Source: Deltaproteobacteria bacterium (GTDB lineage: Bacteria > Myxococcota_A > UBA9160 > UBA6930). From it: a stretch of 57,516 nt of DNA. Within the stretch, counting starts at the first letter, position 1; each line of letters begins with the position of its first letter. This document shows, piece after piece, positions 32,312-40,896 of the stretch. The position numbers were made by a program, and so were the translations under genes. The notes under the pieces are model-generated. The model was not told the origin of the DNA, searched no databases, and worked only from the letters and a program-made list of their open reading frames with translations. The DNA is taken from the NCBI GenBank assembly GCA_029261795.1, contig JAJDAP010000050.1, positions 1 to 57,516 of the forward strand. The letters are read 5' to 3'.

Positions 32312-33010
32312 ATGATGAAAAACACATGGTTGGCATTCGGCTTCATCGTGGGTCTCGCGGGCGGGGTGCCGCTCTCGGCGTTCGCACTCACGATCCCGTT
32401 CACCGAGGACTTTGCCACGGGTGTCTCGAACTGGGAGGACAGCGTCAACAACCCCCTTGTGGCGGTCGGAGCAGGCGGCCCGGATGGTGGGTCCTACGCC
32501 ACGACGACGTTCAACTACTTCGGGTTCTCGAGTCCCTTCGGCGGCGGGCCCGTGATCTTTCGCGGGAGTGATTCGGACGACGCGAGCGGTGATGCCTTCG
32601 TTGGCGACTGGATTGCCGGCGGCGTGTCGCTGCTCACCGTCTCGGTCCGACACAATGCGCCAACAGCATTGACGTTCTTCGCGCGTGTCGCCTCGGCTTT
32701 CAATTTTCCGGGCGCCGTGATCGCGGGAACACAAGCGGTGGCGCCTGACACGTGGACCGATCTGACGTTCATCATCGATCCCGCCAACCCGCTCTGCACC
32801 GGAGAGAGCGTGAGCTGCGCGACGGCATTCGCCGGTGTCGGAAACCTGCAGTTCGGTACCGACGCGCCGGCCGCGTTGACCGCGCTGGACTTCGCCTACG
32901 CGATCGACCTCGACAAGGTATCGATCACGGCGGTGCCCGAGCCTGCACTCGCTCTGTTGTTGCTGGGCATTCTGGGTCTCGTCGGGGCCGAGCGCCGCTG
33001 GGCACACTGA
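32312..33010 (+). CDS. PEP-CTERM-like exported protein
   Basis: A 232-residue exported protein. Signal peptide WLAFGFIVGLAGGVPLSAFA; beta-sandwich-like body beginning LTIPFTEDFATGVSNWED, typical of carbohydrate-binding or LamG-like exported proteins; tail AVPEPALALLLLGILGLVGAERR with the PEP motif, helix and basic end. One Cys pair (PLCTGESVSC) is present. The ATG at 32312 is followed by a second ATG. It is preceded by a 115-base gap after the heme operon and is probably a separate unit. The role is unknown. Confidence 0.75.
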   Translation: MMKNTWLAFGFIVGLAGGVPLSAFALTIPFTEDFATGVSNWEDSVNNPLVAVGAGGPDGGSYATTTFNYFGFSSPFGGGPVIFRGSDSDDASGDAFVGDWIAGGVSLLTVSVRHNAPTALTFFARVASAFNFPGAVIAGTQAVAPDTWTDLTFIIDPANPLCTGESVSCATAFAGVGNLQFGTDAPAALTALDFAYAIDLDKVSITAVPEPALALLLLGILGLVGAERRWAH

Positions 33011-33113
33011 TCCTCTCGGGGAGTGGTCACGGGAGCCCGCGCCCTACGTGGCGAACAGGGTGGCTCGAGCGGGCGCGTCGACCGATCGCGCGCCAGCCCC
33101 GCGCCAGCCGCCG

Positions 33114-33899
33114 TCATCGGGTTGGAGCCGTCTCACACTCGGGCTTGCGGGAGACCCATTCCGCGCGGTCGGGCGTCAGCCGGAGCACATCGACTGGCGT
33201 TGCGGCCCTTTCTGGAACGATCGCGATCGCCGCTTCGAGAAGCGTGTTCGCGAACTCGAGCCCCTCGAGGTTCGAGAGCGCTGAGTCGCGGCGCGCCAGT
33301 TCGAGAGCCCTTTCCTGGCCCCCGACGAAGATGCGTTCGCTGCATCCGTTCTCGCAGAACTCGACCTGGTAGGTGATGCGCTGGCGTTCGTGGCTGCTGC
33401 CGTCAGGCCCCGTGGTCTGGCCGCTCTCGAGAAGCTTCAGGTTTCCTTTCGCGCTGATCATCGCACCGTCGCGATCGACCCCTGCAAAGAGGAGCGTCAC
33501 CGCGCTGACCGTTCTCGTCAGCATCGTATCGAGCTCCGGCTTCGATTCGAGGGCTTGCTGACGCAAGCCGAACTGAAAGGTCACAGCGCCCATCGCATCT
33601 TCGATCCGGTCACGGATCGGCGCTCCCCTGGTTTCTTCGAGCCGATCCGCAAGCACCACTGGAAGATTCCAGCGCAGCGCCGACGCCTCCACCAGCCCGG
33701 TGTGGGCCACGGCCACACCCGAGTGCAGGGAGATCTTGCAGAAACTCTCCGCCAGGGCCCGATTGTGTTTGTCCAACCCGATGCTGTCTGCGGCGAGCAC
33801 GATTTCGTCGTCCGAATGAACCAACACGGCGACAGAACCCGCTGCACTGGAGGCAACCAACATCGGCAAGACCAGCAGAGCGACGCGGAGGAGTTCCAT
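33114..33899 (-). CDS. Exported proteasome/Ntn-hydrolase-like protein
   Basis: A 261-residue protein. A signal peptide (LLRVALLVLPMLVASSAAG) leads straight into SVAVLVHSDDEIVLAADSIG, which resembles the N-terminal strands of proteasome beta subunits (TTTVG-x-V-x-x-DGVVLAADS), in which the mature N-terminal residue is the nucleophile. If cleaved after Gly, Ser would be the first residue. Later segments (FCKISLHSGVAVAHTG, then an RDRIEDAMG helix) continue the fold. A Cys pair occurs (FCENGC). The start at 33899 is chosen from the signal peptide; the frame is longer upstream. The family is unnamed to me; a hydrolytic function is plausible but unproven. Confidence 0.6.
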   Translation of the reverse strand: MELLRVALLVLPMLVASSAAGSVAVLVHSDDEIVLAADSIGLDKHNRALAESFCKISLHSGVAVAHTGLVEASALRWNLPVVLADRLEETRGAPIRDRIEDAMGAVTFQFGLRQQALESKPELDTMLTRTVSAVTLLFAGVDRDGAMISAKGNLKLLESGQTTGPDGSSHERQRITYQVEFCENGCSERIFVGGQERALELARRDSALSNLEGLEFANTLLEAAIAIVPERAATPVDVLRLTPDRAEWVSRKPECETAPTR

Positions 33900-33980
33900 C
33901 GGCGCCACGATACTGCGCCTGGGAATCCCCCGCAGCTTCTGGTCGTGTGCGCTGGGGCGCCCACGGCAGGAATGGAAGTG

Positions 33981-33997
33981 TTGCACTTGTAGTGCAA
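33981..33997. promoter_or_regulatory. Perfect palindromic operator candidate
   Basis: TTGCACT-TGT-AGTGCAA, a perfect 7-3-7 inverted repeat 37 bases before the monooxygenase start. A TetR-family gene sits directly downstream of that monooxygenase, so this is its likely binding site. Confidence 0.6.
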
Positions 33998-34033
33998 TAA
34001 TCGCCGAGGCGAGCCCCAGGAGGAAACAACGCC

Positions 34034-35872
34034 ATGGCGACCGGAAACGACGACCAGACTCCGCAGGAAACCGCGGACCTGGCGATGCAGGATCTCGGAT
34101 TCGATCCGAACGCCTTGCGCGAAAAGTACCGGGAGGAGCGCGACCGGCGCCTGCGCGAAGATGGCAACGCCCAGTACGTCCAGGTCAAGGGCGAGTTCGC
34201 GCATTTCCTCGATGATCCCTACGCGGAACCCGGCTTCGAGCGCGCGCCGCTCTCCGACGAGGTCGAAGTCCTCATCGTCGGCGGGGGGTTCGGCGGCTTG
34301 CTGGCGGGTGCACGGCTCCGCCAGGCCGGCGTCGAGGACATTCGCATCATCGATCCGGCCTCCGACTTCGGCGGCACCTGGTACTGGAATCGGTACCCGG
34401 GCATCGCCTGCGACATCGAGTCGTATACCTACCTGCCTCTCCTCGAGGAAGTCGGCTACGTGCCGAAGGAGAAGTATTCCTACGGGCCCGAGATCCTGGA
34501 CCACAGCCAGGCCATCGCGCGAAAGTTCGAGCTGTACCGCGACGTCTGCTTCCAGACCCGGGTGGAGGAACTGCACTGGGACGAGGACGCGGCGCGCTGG
34601 ATCATTTCGACGAACCGTGGCGACCGGATGAAGGCCCACCACATCTGCCTCGCAACGGGCCCGCTCAACCGACCGAAGCTTCCGGGCATCCCCGGAATCG
34701 AGGAGTTCGAGGGCTACTCGTTCCATGCCAGCCGTTGGGACTACGAATACACGGGTGGCGATTCATCGGGGAACCTGACAGGGCTGAAAGGCAAGCGCGT
34801 CGGCATCATCGGGACGGGAGCGACCGCGGTCCAGTGCGTCCCCCACGCAGGCGAGTGGGCCGATCAGCTCTACGTGTTCCAACGCACGCCGTCCTCGATC
34901 GACGTGAAGAACAACCCACCCACCGATCCGGAGTGGGCGAAGGCGCAGCAGCCGGGCTGGCATCAGCACCGCATGGACAACTTCAACGCACTGGTGTCCG
35001 GCGTTCCGCAAGCCGAGGATCTGGTGAAGGACGGCTGGACGGACCTGATCGGCAAGCTCGTCGTCGGCATGCAGAAGGGCCGATCGAGCGACATGACGCC
35101 GGCCGGCATCGCCAAGGCCGTCGAGATCGCGGACTTCGAGAAGATGGAGGAGATCCGCGCCCGGGTGGATTCGATCGTGAACGATCCCGATACCGCCGAG
35201 GCTCTCAAGCCCTACTACCGCCAGTTCTGCAAGCGGCCGTGCTTCCACAACGAGTATCTCGAAGCCTTCAACCGGCCCAACGTCACCCTCGTCGACACCC
35301 ACGGAAAGGGCGTGGAACGCATCACCAAGAAGGGTGTCGAAGTGGATGGCCACGAGTACGAGTTGGATTGCCTGATCTACGCCAGCGGCTTCGAGGTCGG
35401 CACCGACTACTCCCGCCGCGCTGGGCTCGAGTTGCATGGTCGCGGTGGCGAACGGCTCTCCGAGAAGTGGGCTGGCGGCATTCGCTCCCTCCACGGGATG
35501 CATGTCAACGGGTTCCCGAACTGCTTCATCATGAGCAACCCGCAGGCGGGCTTCACGGCCAGCTATCCCCATCTGCTCGATGAGCAGGCCAAGCATCTCG
35601 CCTACATCATTCGCACCTGCGCCGACAATGACGCTCGCTCGGTAGAAGCCAGCGAGGCGGGCGAAGCCGCCTGGGTCCGGCAATGCATCGAGAGGGCGAG
35701 AGATTCCGGTGACTTCTTCGAGAACTGCACACCCGGCTACTACAACAATGAGGGCCATACCTCCGAGCTGAGCGCCCAGAACGGCTTCTACGGTGGCGGC
35801 TCAATTGAGTTCTTCAAGATCCTCGAAGACTGGCGCTGGAACGGTCAGTTCGAGGGGATGGACCTGGGTTAG
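34034..35872 (+). CDS. Flavin-containing (Baeyer-Villiger-type) monooxygenase
   Basis: A 612-residue FAD- and NADPH-dependent monooxygenase. An N-terminal extension of about 75 residues precedes the FAD Rossmann motif (VEVLIVGGGFGGLLAGARLR). FGGTWYWNRYPG follows, as in cyclohexanone-type enzymes. The fingerprint FxGxxxHxxxW is seen as FEGYSFHASRW; the NADPH Rossmann motif is VGIIGTGATAVQ, and LIYASGFEVG is the late ATG-like motif. These enzymes insert oxygen next to a ketone carbonyl or oxidise N/S atoms in the cytosol. A TetR gene follows by five bases and a palindrome lies upstream, so expression is likely substrate-inducible. Confidence 0.9.
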   Translation: MATGNDDQTPQETADLAMQDLGFDPNALREKYREERDRRLREDGNAQYVQVKGEFAHFLDDPYAEPGFERAPLSDEVEVLIVGGGFGGLLAGARLRQAGVEDIRIIDPASDFGGTWYWNRYPGIACDIESYTYLPLLEEVGYVPKEKYSYGPEILDHSQAIARKFELYRDVCFQTRVEELHWDEDAARWIISTNRGDRMKAHHICLATGPLNRPKLPGIPGIEEFEGYSFHASRWDYEYTGGDSSGNLTGLKGKRVGIIGTGATAVQCVPHAGEWADQLYVFQRTPSSIDVKNNPPTDPEWAKAQQPGWHQHRMDNFNALVSGVPQAEDLVKDGWTDLIGKLVVGMQKGRSSDMTPAGIAKAVEIADFEKMEEIRARVDSIVNDPDTAEALKPYYRQFCKRPCFHNEYLEAFNRPNVTLVDTHGKGVERITKKGVEVDGHEYELDCLIYASGFEVGTDYSRRAGLELHGRGGERLSEKWAGGIRSLHGMHVNGFPNCFIMSNPQAGFTASYPHLLDEQAKHLAYIIRTCADNDARSVEASEAGEAAWVRQCIERARDSGDFFENCTPGYYNNEGHTSELSAQNGFYGGGSIEFFKILEDWRWNGQFEGMDLG

Positions 35873-35876
35873 GCGG

Positions 35877-36515
35877 GTGCCCGCGTTGGCAGCAGCAACG
35901 CTCGACGGGCGCCAGGGTCGGCGTGCACGTTCGCGCACTGCCATCTGCGAGGCCTGTCTGGATCTCGTGCAGGAGGGCGTCCTTCAGCCGAGTGCCGACC
36001 AGGTTGCCGAGCGCGCTGGAGTTTCACGCCGCTCGATCTTCAACCACTTCGTGGACCTCGGGGAACTCTACGACGCCGTCGTCGAGGTGGGGATGCATCG
36101 CTATGCGCCACTCCTGGAGAAGATCTCCGACGCGGAGCCGGTTTCACAGCGCGTCGATCAGCTCGCCCGGGTGCGGTCGAGGTTCCTCGAAGCGACCGCC
36201 GCATTCACGCGCGCGCTGACGGCACAGTCCCTGGTCGGCCCCGCACAGGATCAGGCCATGCGGGTTTCGCGGGCCGCTATCCACATGCTGCACCAGGACG
36301 TCGAGCGCTTGTTCCACCGCGAACTCCAGGCACTTCCTGCCCAAGAGCGGGCCGAGGTCTGCGAAGCGTTGTCGGCGGCCATGTCGCCGCTGCAGTGGGA
36401 GACCCTTCGGCGGGGTCGCGGGCTTTCTTCTGCGCGCGCGCGCGCGGTGATGACGCGAACCCTCATGGCGCTGCTGCGGGATGCCGGCGTGGAGCGTTCG
36501 TCCTCCCAGACCTGA
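35877..36515 (+). CDS. TetR-family transcriptional regulator
   Basis: A TetR-type repressor of about 212 residues. The N-terminal helix-turn-helix is QPSADQVAERAGVSRRSIFNHFVDLGELYDAVVEV, with the recognition helix VSRRSIFNHF. The C-terminal half is helical and would bind an inducer. A GTG at 35877, five bases after the monooxygenase stop, is the likely start; the frame is longer upstream but overlaps that gene. It probably controls its own operon through the palindrome at 33981. It converges with the exported-protein genes, three bases from their stop. Confidence 0.85.
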   Translation: MPALAAATLDGRQGRRARSRTAICEACLDLVQEGVLQPSADQVAERAGVSRRSIFNHFVDLGELYDAVVEVGMHRYAPLLEKISDAEPVSQRVDQLARVRSRFLEATAAFTRALTAQSLVGPAQDQAMRVSRAAIHMLHQDVERLFHRELQALPAQERAEVCEALSAAMSPLQWETLRRGRGLSSARARAVMTRTLMALLRDAGVERSSSQT

Positions 36516-36518
36516 TTC

Positions 36519-38069
36519 TCACGGAACCGGGATCGACAGCCCCAGCAGGTTGTTCACGATGTCGGCATCGAGCTTGTCGATGCGGCCGTCGCCCGAGAGA
36601 TCAGCATCCGGGTCGAAGAAGGGATCGCCCAGTCGGAGGCCGCTCAGTCCGGAGACCAGGGCGTGGTCGGCTGCGTCGACGAGGCCCGAGTCGTCGACGT
36701 CCGGATCCGGCAGCGAGATTTCGACCAACGTCGGCTCGAGGCCGTCGTCCACCACGATGATGTCCTCGTTGACATCGTCGAAGGCGAGCCCCCCGTCGTC
36801 CAGGAGAATCGAGACACCGCGGTTGTCGGTCAGCGTGACCGTCTCTGCGAACGGATCGCCATCCGTGTCAGGTGAAACGATGCGCACGATCCCGCCGCTC
36901 GAGATCGTCACGGTTGCGTTCGTCGCCATGTCGGCCACGTTGCCCAACCGGTCGAGCGGAAGCACGCGAAGCGTCTGCGGACTTCCGGCGCCATCGTCGG
37001 GAAGCATCAGCCGGTTCAGGATCTCGTAGACGACCACCGCACCGGCGTCGTCGAGGCCTGGTCTGAGCAAGCGATGGCCCCCACTCCTGAAAGTGGCCGG
37101 GTCGGGCCGTTGGCCCAGACCGAATCGGGAGTGCTGGCCCGTGCGGCCGATCGCGAGCGAAACGGTCTGCGCGGAGCCATCGACCGGGATCGTGAAGCTC
37201 TCGCCAACGCGAAGGTCTGCGGGATCGGGGTCGTACGCCGACTCGATCTCGACGGCAAGGAGCCCACCGACCACCGGCTGGCTCGGGCCCGCGGGCCCGG
37301 CATTGATCAGGTCGTCTGGGTCGGTGCGTGGGAGGAACGGCAGTTCCGTCATCATGAGCGGACCATCGGGCACGATTCCGCCGAAGAACGCCGGGTCCAA
37401 CGGTCCGGCATAGGCAGCCGCCGTCACTACCACGGATAGTGGCGCATTCGACGGACCGCCGGCCCCGAGCGAGAGCGAGCCTGACGCCTGGCCGCCCTGG
37501 GCGAACGCCATCGTTCTTCCCAGCGGCACGAATTCCGCCTCTTCGATGCCGAAGTCCAGCAAGTCGCCGTCGAGGTGGGTGATGCCGATAAAGCCATCGC
37601 CGTCGAGATCGCCGAACGCTGCGACGACCACGGGAACGCCTTCAAGGGAGGGCGGGACCGTGGGCGGCCCCGGTGCGTTTGCCGGTGCGCTCGAGGAAGC
37701 ACCGACCACGAACGAGACCGGGACCCCCTGTCCGAACGGCTCGGCCACCGCGACCGGCGCACCGGCCGGGGTGGGGGTCGGTGGGAAGGGTCCGGAGAAG
37801 GAGGTCATCCCGGTTCGCACGACGAGGTCCGCATCGCCGACAATGCTGGGAGATATCACGTCATCGGCGGTCCCGAAGTTTCCATCGGGTCCGGGGCGAA
37901 CCAGCGGCGCGCCCGCGACGATCTCGGCGACCAGGCCGGTCGCGAAATCGATGTAGTCGGCAAAGAGCAGACCGTCCGTGTTGGGGACGAAGATCAGCGG
38001 ACCGCTGCAGTGATTGCCCATGAGTGCAACGGCGAAGAACGCGATCCAGAGTCGATTAATGGGCTTCAC
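36519..38069 (-). CDS. Large exported protein with C-terminal dockerin-like Ca-binding repeats
   Basis: A 516-residue exported protein starting with GTG (VKPINRLWIAFFAVALMG signal). The middle holds beta-rich sequence with a Ca-binding-type loop FGDLDGDGFIG and low-complexity Pro/Ala stretches. The C-terminus has paired EF-hand-like loops, DVDDSGLVDAADH and DADLSGDGRIDKLDADI, in the arrangement of dockerin domains. It overlaps the upstream gene's stop by four bases (GTGA), so the two are co-translated. Dockerins dock proteins onto cohesin scaffolds; no cohesin is visible, so partner and function are unknown. Confidence 0.7.
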   Translation of the reverse strand: MKPINRLWIAFFAVALMGNHCSGPLIFVPNTDGLLFADYIDFATGLVAEIVAGAPLVRPGPDGNFGTADDVISPSIVGDADLVVRTGMTSFSGPFPPTPTPAGAPVAVAEPFGQGVPVSFVVGASSSAPANAPGPPTVPPSLEGVPVVVAAFGDLDGDGFIGITHLDGDLLDFGIEEAEFVPLGRTMAFAQGGQASGSLSLGAGGPSNAPLSVVVTAAAYAGPLDPAFFGGIVPDGPLMMTELPFLPRTDPDDLINAGPAGPSQPVVGGLLAVEIESAYDPDPADLRVGESFTIPVDGSAQTVSLAIGRTGQHSRFGLGQRPDPATFRSGGHRLLRPGLDDAGAVVVYEILNRLMLPDDGAGSPQTLRVLPLDRLGNVADMATNATVTISSGGIVRIVSPDTDGDPFAETVTLTDNRGVSILLDDGGLAFDDVNEDIIVVDDGLEPTLVEISLPDPDVDDSGLVDAADHALVSGLSGLRLGDPFFDPDADLSGDGRIDKLDADIVNNLLGLSIPVP

Positions 38070-38581
38070 GGTAGTGGGACCTGGATGGTGAAGGGATTCG
38101 AAAGCACCGGGACCGTGTCGCCGGGTTCGAGCACGAAGAGCTGGACCTCGGCCGCACCGGAGGGAAAGCTCGCCGGGAGCAGGATGTCGAGTCGCCGTGG
38201 CCCGAGTCCGATGACCCGGGCAAACGGGTTGGGGGTCCCGGATGCCAGTAGGCCTGGCACGTCCGCGGCATCGAGGCCGTCGACGAGACTTGCTTCGTTG
38301 CCCTCGAGCACCTGCAGGCCGAGATCGAAACGGAGGTAGCTGGTGCCGTTGCCAAGGCTACGGACCAGGAGCTGAAGCGGGTAGCCGGTCTGGACGAGGT
38401 CGTCGCTCGGGAAGATCCCGCGCAGGACGACCACCCGGCTCGAACCTCCGCTGACCGTCGCGCTCGCGACCGCGAGTGCAGGATCCGTGGGACCTGCCCA
38501 GCTCTGGGTGGACATGAACAGGGCAGTCAGGATTGCGCCTGCGATGCAGCGCACGATCGATGTCTTGGGGTTGGGGCTCAC
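38066..38581 (-). CDS. Exported hypothetical protein, partner of the dockerin-like protein
   Basis: A 171-residue protein with signal peptide (CIAGAILTALFMSTQSWA) and a single beta-rich domain (VVVLRGIFPSDDLVQTGYPL, LRFDLGLQVL, RVIGLGPRRLDILLP, VQLFVLEPGDTVPVLSNPF). The start is GTG at 38581 with GGAG six bases upstream. It is translationally coupled to the larger exported protein and likely works with it at the surface. I do not recognise the family. Confidence 0.65.
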   Translation of the reverse strand: MSPNPKTSIVRCIAGAILTALFMSTQSWAGPTDPALAVASATVSGGSSRVVVLRGIFPSDDLVQTGYPLQLLVRSLGNGTSYLRFDLGLQVLEGNEASLVDGLDAADVPGLLASGTPNPFARVIGLGPRRLDILLPASFPSGAAEVQLFVLEPGDTVPVLSNPFTIQVPLP

Positions 38582-38831
38582 GATCTACTCCAAGCCGAAT
38601 TTTCCGAGCCGATGTCTTCGCCTAACATTAGAGCGAGGCCGTTGGGCGTGTGCGCGAGGCGCACTTCGTGGATGACCGGGATGAAGGGCACAGAAAAAGA
38701 TTAGGCGATACCCGGAGCGAGGTGAAGGGATAGCGTTGCTAGAGAGGCAAGATTCTGTGCGTGCGGCCATCTAGTCGCTGGCTGTCGGCTCGCGCGGAGT
38801 GCCGGTCCTTCTCGAAGAGATGCGTATGAGT

Positions 38832-38867
38832 TGCGCGATATCACGCACCTCTGCGCGATATCACGCA
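38832..38867. repeat. Two identical 16-bp near-palindromic sites, probable activator sites
   Basis: TGCGCGATATCACGCA occurs at 38832-38847 and 38852-38867. The copies are identical and 20 bases apart start to start, about two helix turns, so on the same DNA face. Each is near-palindromic around GATATC. They lie about 50-85 bases before a sigma-54-type promoter, where enhancer-binding activators bind. Confidence 0.7.
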
Positions 38868-38915
38868 GTCCGAACGGCCTCGGCGTGTCTCATCGCGTCT
38901 CGCCGCTCCATCCGT

Positions 38916-38931
38916 TTGGCACGTCACTTGC
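38916..38931 (+). promoter_or_regulatory. Sigma-54 (RpoN) type promoter
   Basis: TTGGCACGTCACTTGC matches the -24/-12 consensus (TGGCACG, four bases, TTGC), with GG and GC exactly ten bases apart. The predicted transcription start is near 38943, only a few bases before the ATG at 38946 of the response regulator gene. Confidence 0.65.
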
Positions 38932-38945
38932 GTTTGTTGCCGCGC

Positions 38946-39302
38946 ATGTGCGGTTCGGAACCGGTGCGACTTCTGTTGGTCGACGACGATCGAGTCCTAC
39001 GCTCCGCCCTCGAGGAGTTCCTGGTGCTTCATGGCAAGCAGGTGGTCGCAGTCGAGTCGGCCGGGGCGGCGAGGGCGGCGATCTCGAATTTCGATTTCGA
39101 TGCCTTCGTGTTCGATGTCTGCTTGCCGGACGGGAGCGGTCATTCGCTGGTGGATCCCGACCGTGCAGCGCGAACGGTCATGATCAGTGCGTTGCCGGGC
39201 TTCGCCGAATCACAACCGCAACACGGCGCCCGTCGTCTGGGAAAACCGTTCGATCTCAATGCCGTCAACCAGCTGATCGACGAGATCACGACCCACGCTT
39301 GA
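38946..39302 (+). CDS. Single-domain response regulator (CheY-like receiver)
   Basis: A 118-residue stand-alone receiver domain: RLLLVDDDRVLRSALEEFL gives the acidic pair, FDAFVFDVCLPDGSG holds the phospho-acceptor Asp, VMISAL has the Thr/Ser switch and LGKPFD the Lys. There is no output domain, so it would pass a signal by protein contact or act in a phosphorelay. The start is uncertain: ATG 38946 would give a nearly leaderless mRNA from the sigma-54 promoter, while GTG at 38964 would leave a 20-base leader and still keep the whole domain. A longer open frame upstream would overlap the promoter and is not protein-like. No adjacent kinase is present. Confidence 0.8.
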   Translation: MCGSEPVRLLLVDDDRVLRSALEEFLVLHGKQVVAVESAGAARAAISNFDFDAFVFDVCLPDGSGHSLVDPDRAARTVMISALPGFAESQPQHGARRLGKPFDLNAVNQLIDEITTHA

Positions 39303-39328
39303 ACGGCGCGCGCGATGGGCGTTCGGCG

Positions 39329-40492
39329 TCAAGCCGCGCGCTCGAGCCTCACGGCAATCGAGTTGGGAGCACCGAACGCGTCGAGGGCCGGATCGGTTGG
39401 GTCCACCAACTCGATTCCGTTCAGGTGGTCGAGCATCGACTCGACCGCAATGCGCCCCTCGAGCCTGGCGAGGGTCGCCCCCAGACAGCTGTGGATCCCC
39501 AGGCCGAAGGCGAGGTGGGCATTGGGCGAGCGATCGGCGATGAATCGATCGGCGCCTACGAAGACACGTTCGTCGCGGTTGGCGGATGCGATCATGGGCA
39601 GCAGCAGGTCGCCCTTCGCGATCTCTTGACCGGCCAGCTCGAGGTCCCGTGCCGCCCTTCGCAAGGTGACCTTGAAGGGTGAGTGAAAACGCAGGGTCTC
39701 TTCGATGAAGTCCGGAACCTCTCGGCGCGAGCGCTTGAGCCGGTCGAACAACTCGGGCATGTCGTGAAAGACCCGGGTGCATCCCACGATCAGGCTCGTC
39801 GTGGTCTCATTGCCGGCGATCAAGAGCAGGAAGCAGAACATCAGTAGCTCGCCATCAGAAAGCCGGCCCTGGTCGGTTTCCACCTGAATCAAGTCGGACA
39901 GCAGGTGCTGGCGCGGCGCCCGGCGGAGTTCGGCGATGCGCTCGAGGAAGTAGGCGCTCATCTCCTCGCCTGCCTCGACCGAGGCTTCGCTAGGCGTCGC
40001 AAGCAGAATGTCACCGATGTTGCTGAAGATCGCGTCGGACCAGCGCTTGAACTGGACGAAGTCTCCATCCTCGACCCCGAGCATGGTGGCGATTACGCCG
40101 ACCGGCAGGGGAGCGGCGAAGGACGTCACCAGATCCGCTTGCTCATCGCTGGCGAAGTCAGCCATCAGGCTCCGGCAGCGCGCCGCGATCTGCTCGCTCT
40201 GGGCAGCCACCTGCCGTGGCGTGAAGGCACGGCTCACCAGCGCCCTCATCCGATCGTGCCCGGGAGGATCGGTGAAGAGCATCGTGGGCACCGAATCGGG
40301 GTCCTCGGACATCCGCTCGGACACCACGGACGAAAAATCGACGTGGGTCTTGAGCACATGTCGCACATCGTCGTATCTCGCGACCCGCCAGGGGCCCTCA
40401 GGATCCCGCGAGATCGGCTGATCGGCTCTCAGCCGCGCCCACTCGGTGTACTGGTCGGCCGGCGCTGCTGTCGGTGGACTCGCTTCGGTCAT
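39329..40492 (-). CDS. Cytochrome P450
   Basis: A 387-residue soluble bacterial P450 that hydroxylates a small organic molecule using O2 and electrons from a ferredoxin. I-helix oxygen-activation motif is LLIAGNETTT; K-helix ExxR is EETLR; the heme-ligand loop is FGLGIHSCLGATLAR with the axial Cys. The start ATG 40492 has GGAG six bases upstream. Upstream on the opposite strand is only a dehydrogenase remnant. No ferredoxin or reductase lies nearby. The substrate is unknown; neighbours suggest lipid, terpene or sterol-like catabolism. Confidence 0.9.
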   Translation of the reverse strand: MTEASPPTAAPADQYTEWARLRADQPISRDPEGPWRVARYDDVRHVLKTHVDFSSVVSERMSEDPDSVPTMLFTDPPGHDRMRALVSRAFTPRQVAAQSEQIAARCRSLMADFASDEQADLVTSFAAPLPVGVIATMLGVEDGDFVQFKRWSDAIFSNIGDILLATPSEASVEAGEEMSAYFLERIAELRRAPRQHLLSDLIQVETDQGRLSDGELLMFCFLLLIAGNETTTSLIVGCTRVFHDMPELFDRLKRSRREVPDFIEETLRFHSPFKVTLRRAARDLELAGQEIAKGDLLLPMIASANRDERVFVGADRFIADRSPNAHLAFGLGIHSCLGATLARLEGRIAVESMLDHLNGIELVDPTDPALDAFGAPNSIAVRLERAA

Positions 40493-40820
40493 GGCTGCTC
40501 CGGACTCGCTGGTGATCGACGTCGGCCTGGTTCGCGCTGGCTTGCGAGTCCCAGACAAGATACTTCGGCCGAACGTCCTGCGGCAGGGCTTGACGGCTGA
40601 GGATGAGAAGACACTGGAGGGCGCCAGGGACTTCTTCTCGACGGGGCTACCGGCCGATTCGGTCGCGCGCTGGGTGATCGAGTGCATCCGGCAGGATGCC
40701 GGAATCATCTTCACGAACCGGGAGCTACGCGGCGCAATCGACCAACGCGCAGAAGCCCTGGGCGCGGCCTACGACGCTTGTCTGGCAAGCCCGATCTTCG
40801 GCTCCGGCGAAGCCGGGTGA
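40491..40820 (+). pseudogene. 3' remnant of a short-chain dehydrogenase
   Basis: The residues DFFSTGLPADSVARWVIEC, then IRQDAGIIFTNRELRG and a final helix, match the C-terminal end of SDR-type dehydrogenases (substrate loop, then the I/L-FT-x-x-E segment). The nucleotide-binding half and catalytic Tyr/Lys are absent. Recognisable coding begins near 40560; the ATG at 40491 overlaps the P450 start on the other strand. The rest was apparently lost by deletion. It may be expressed as a fragment, but is unlikely to be functional. Confidence 0.55.
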
Positions 40821-40896
40821 CCGGAGCACCGTGTTCGCGGACCACGAGGGAAACGCGGCAGCCTGAGTCTCTCGCCTAACGAGGGCGTGCGAGCGG

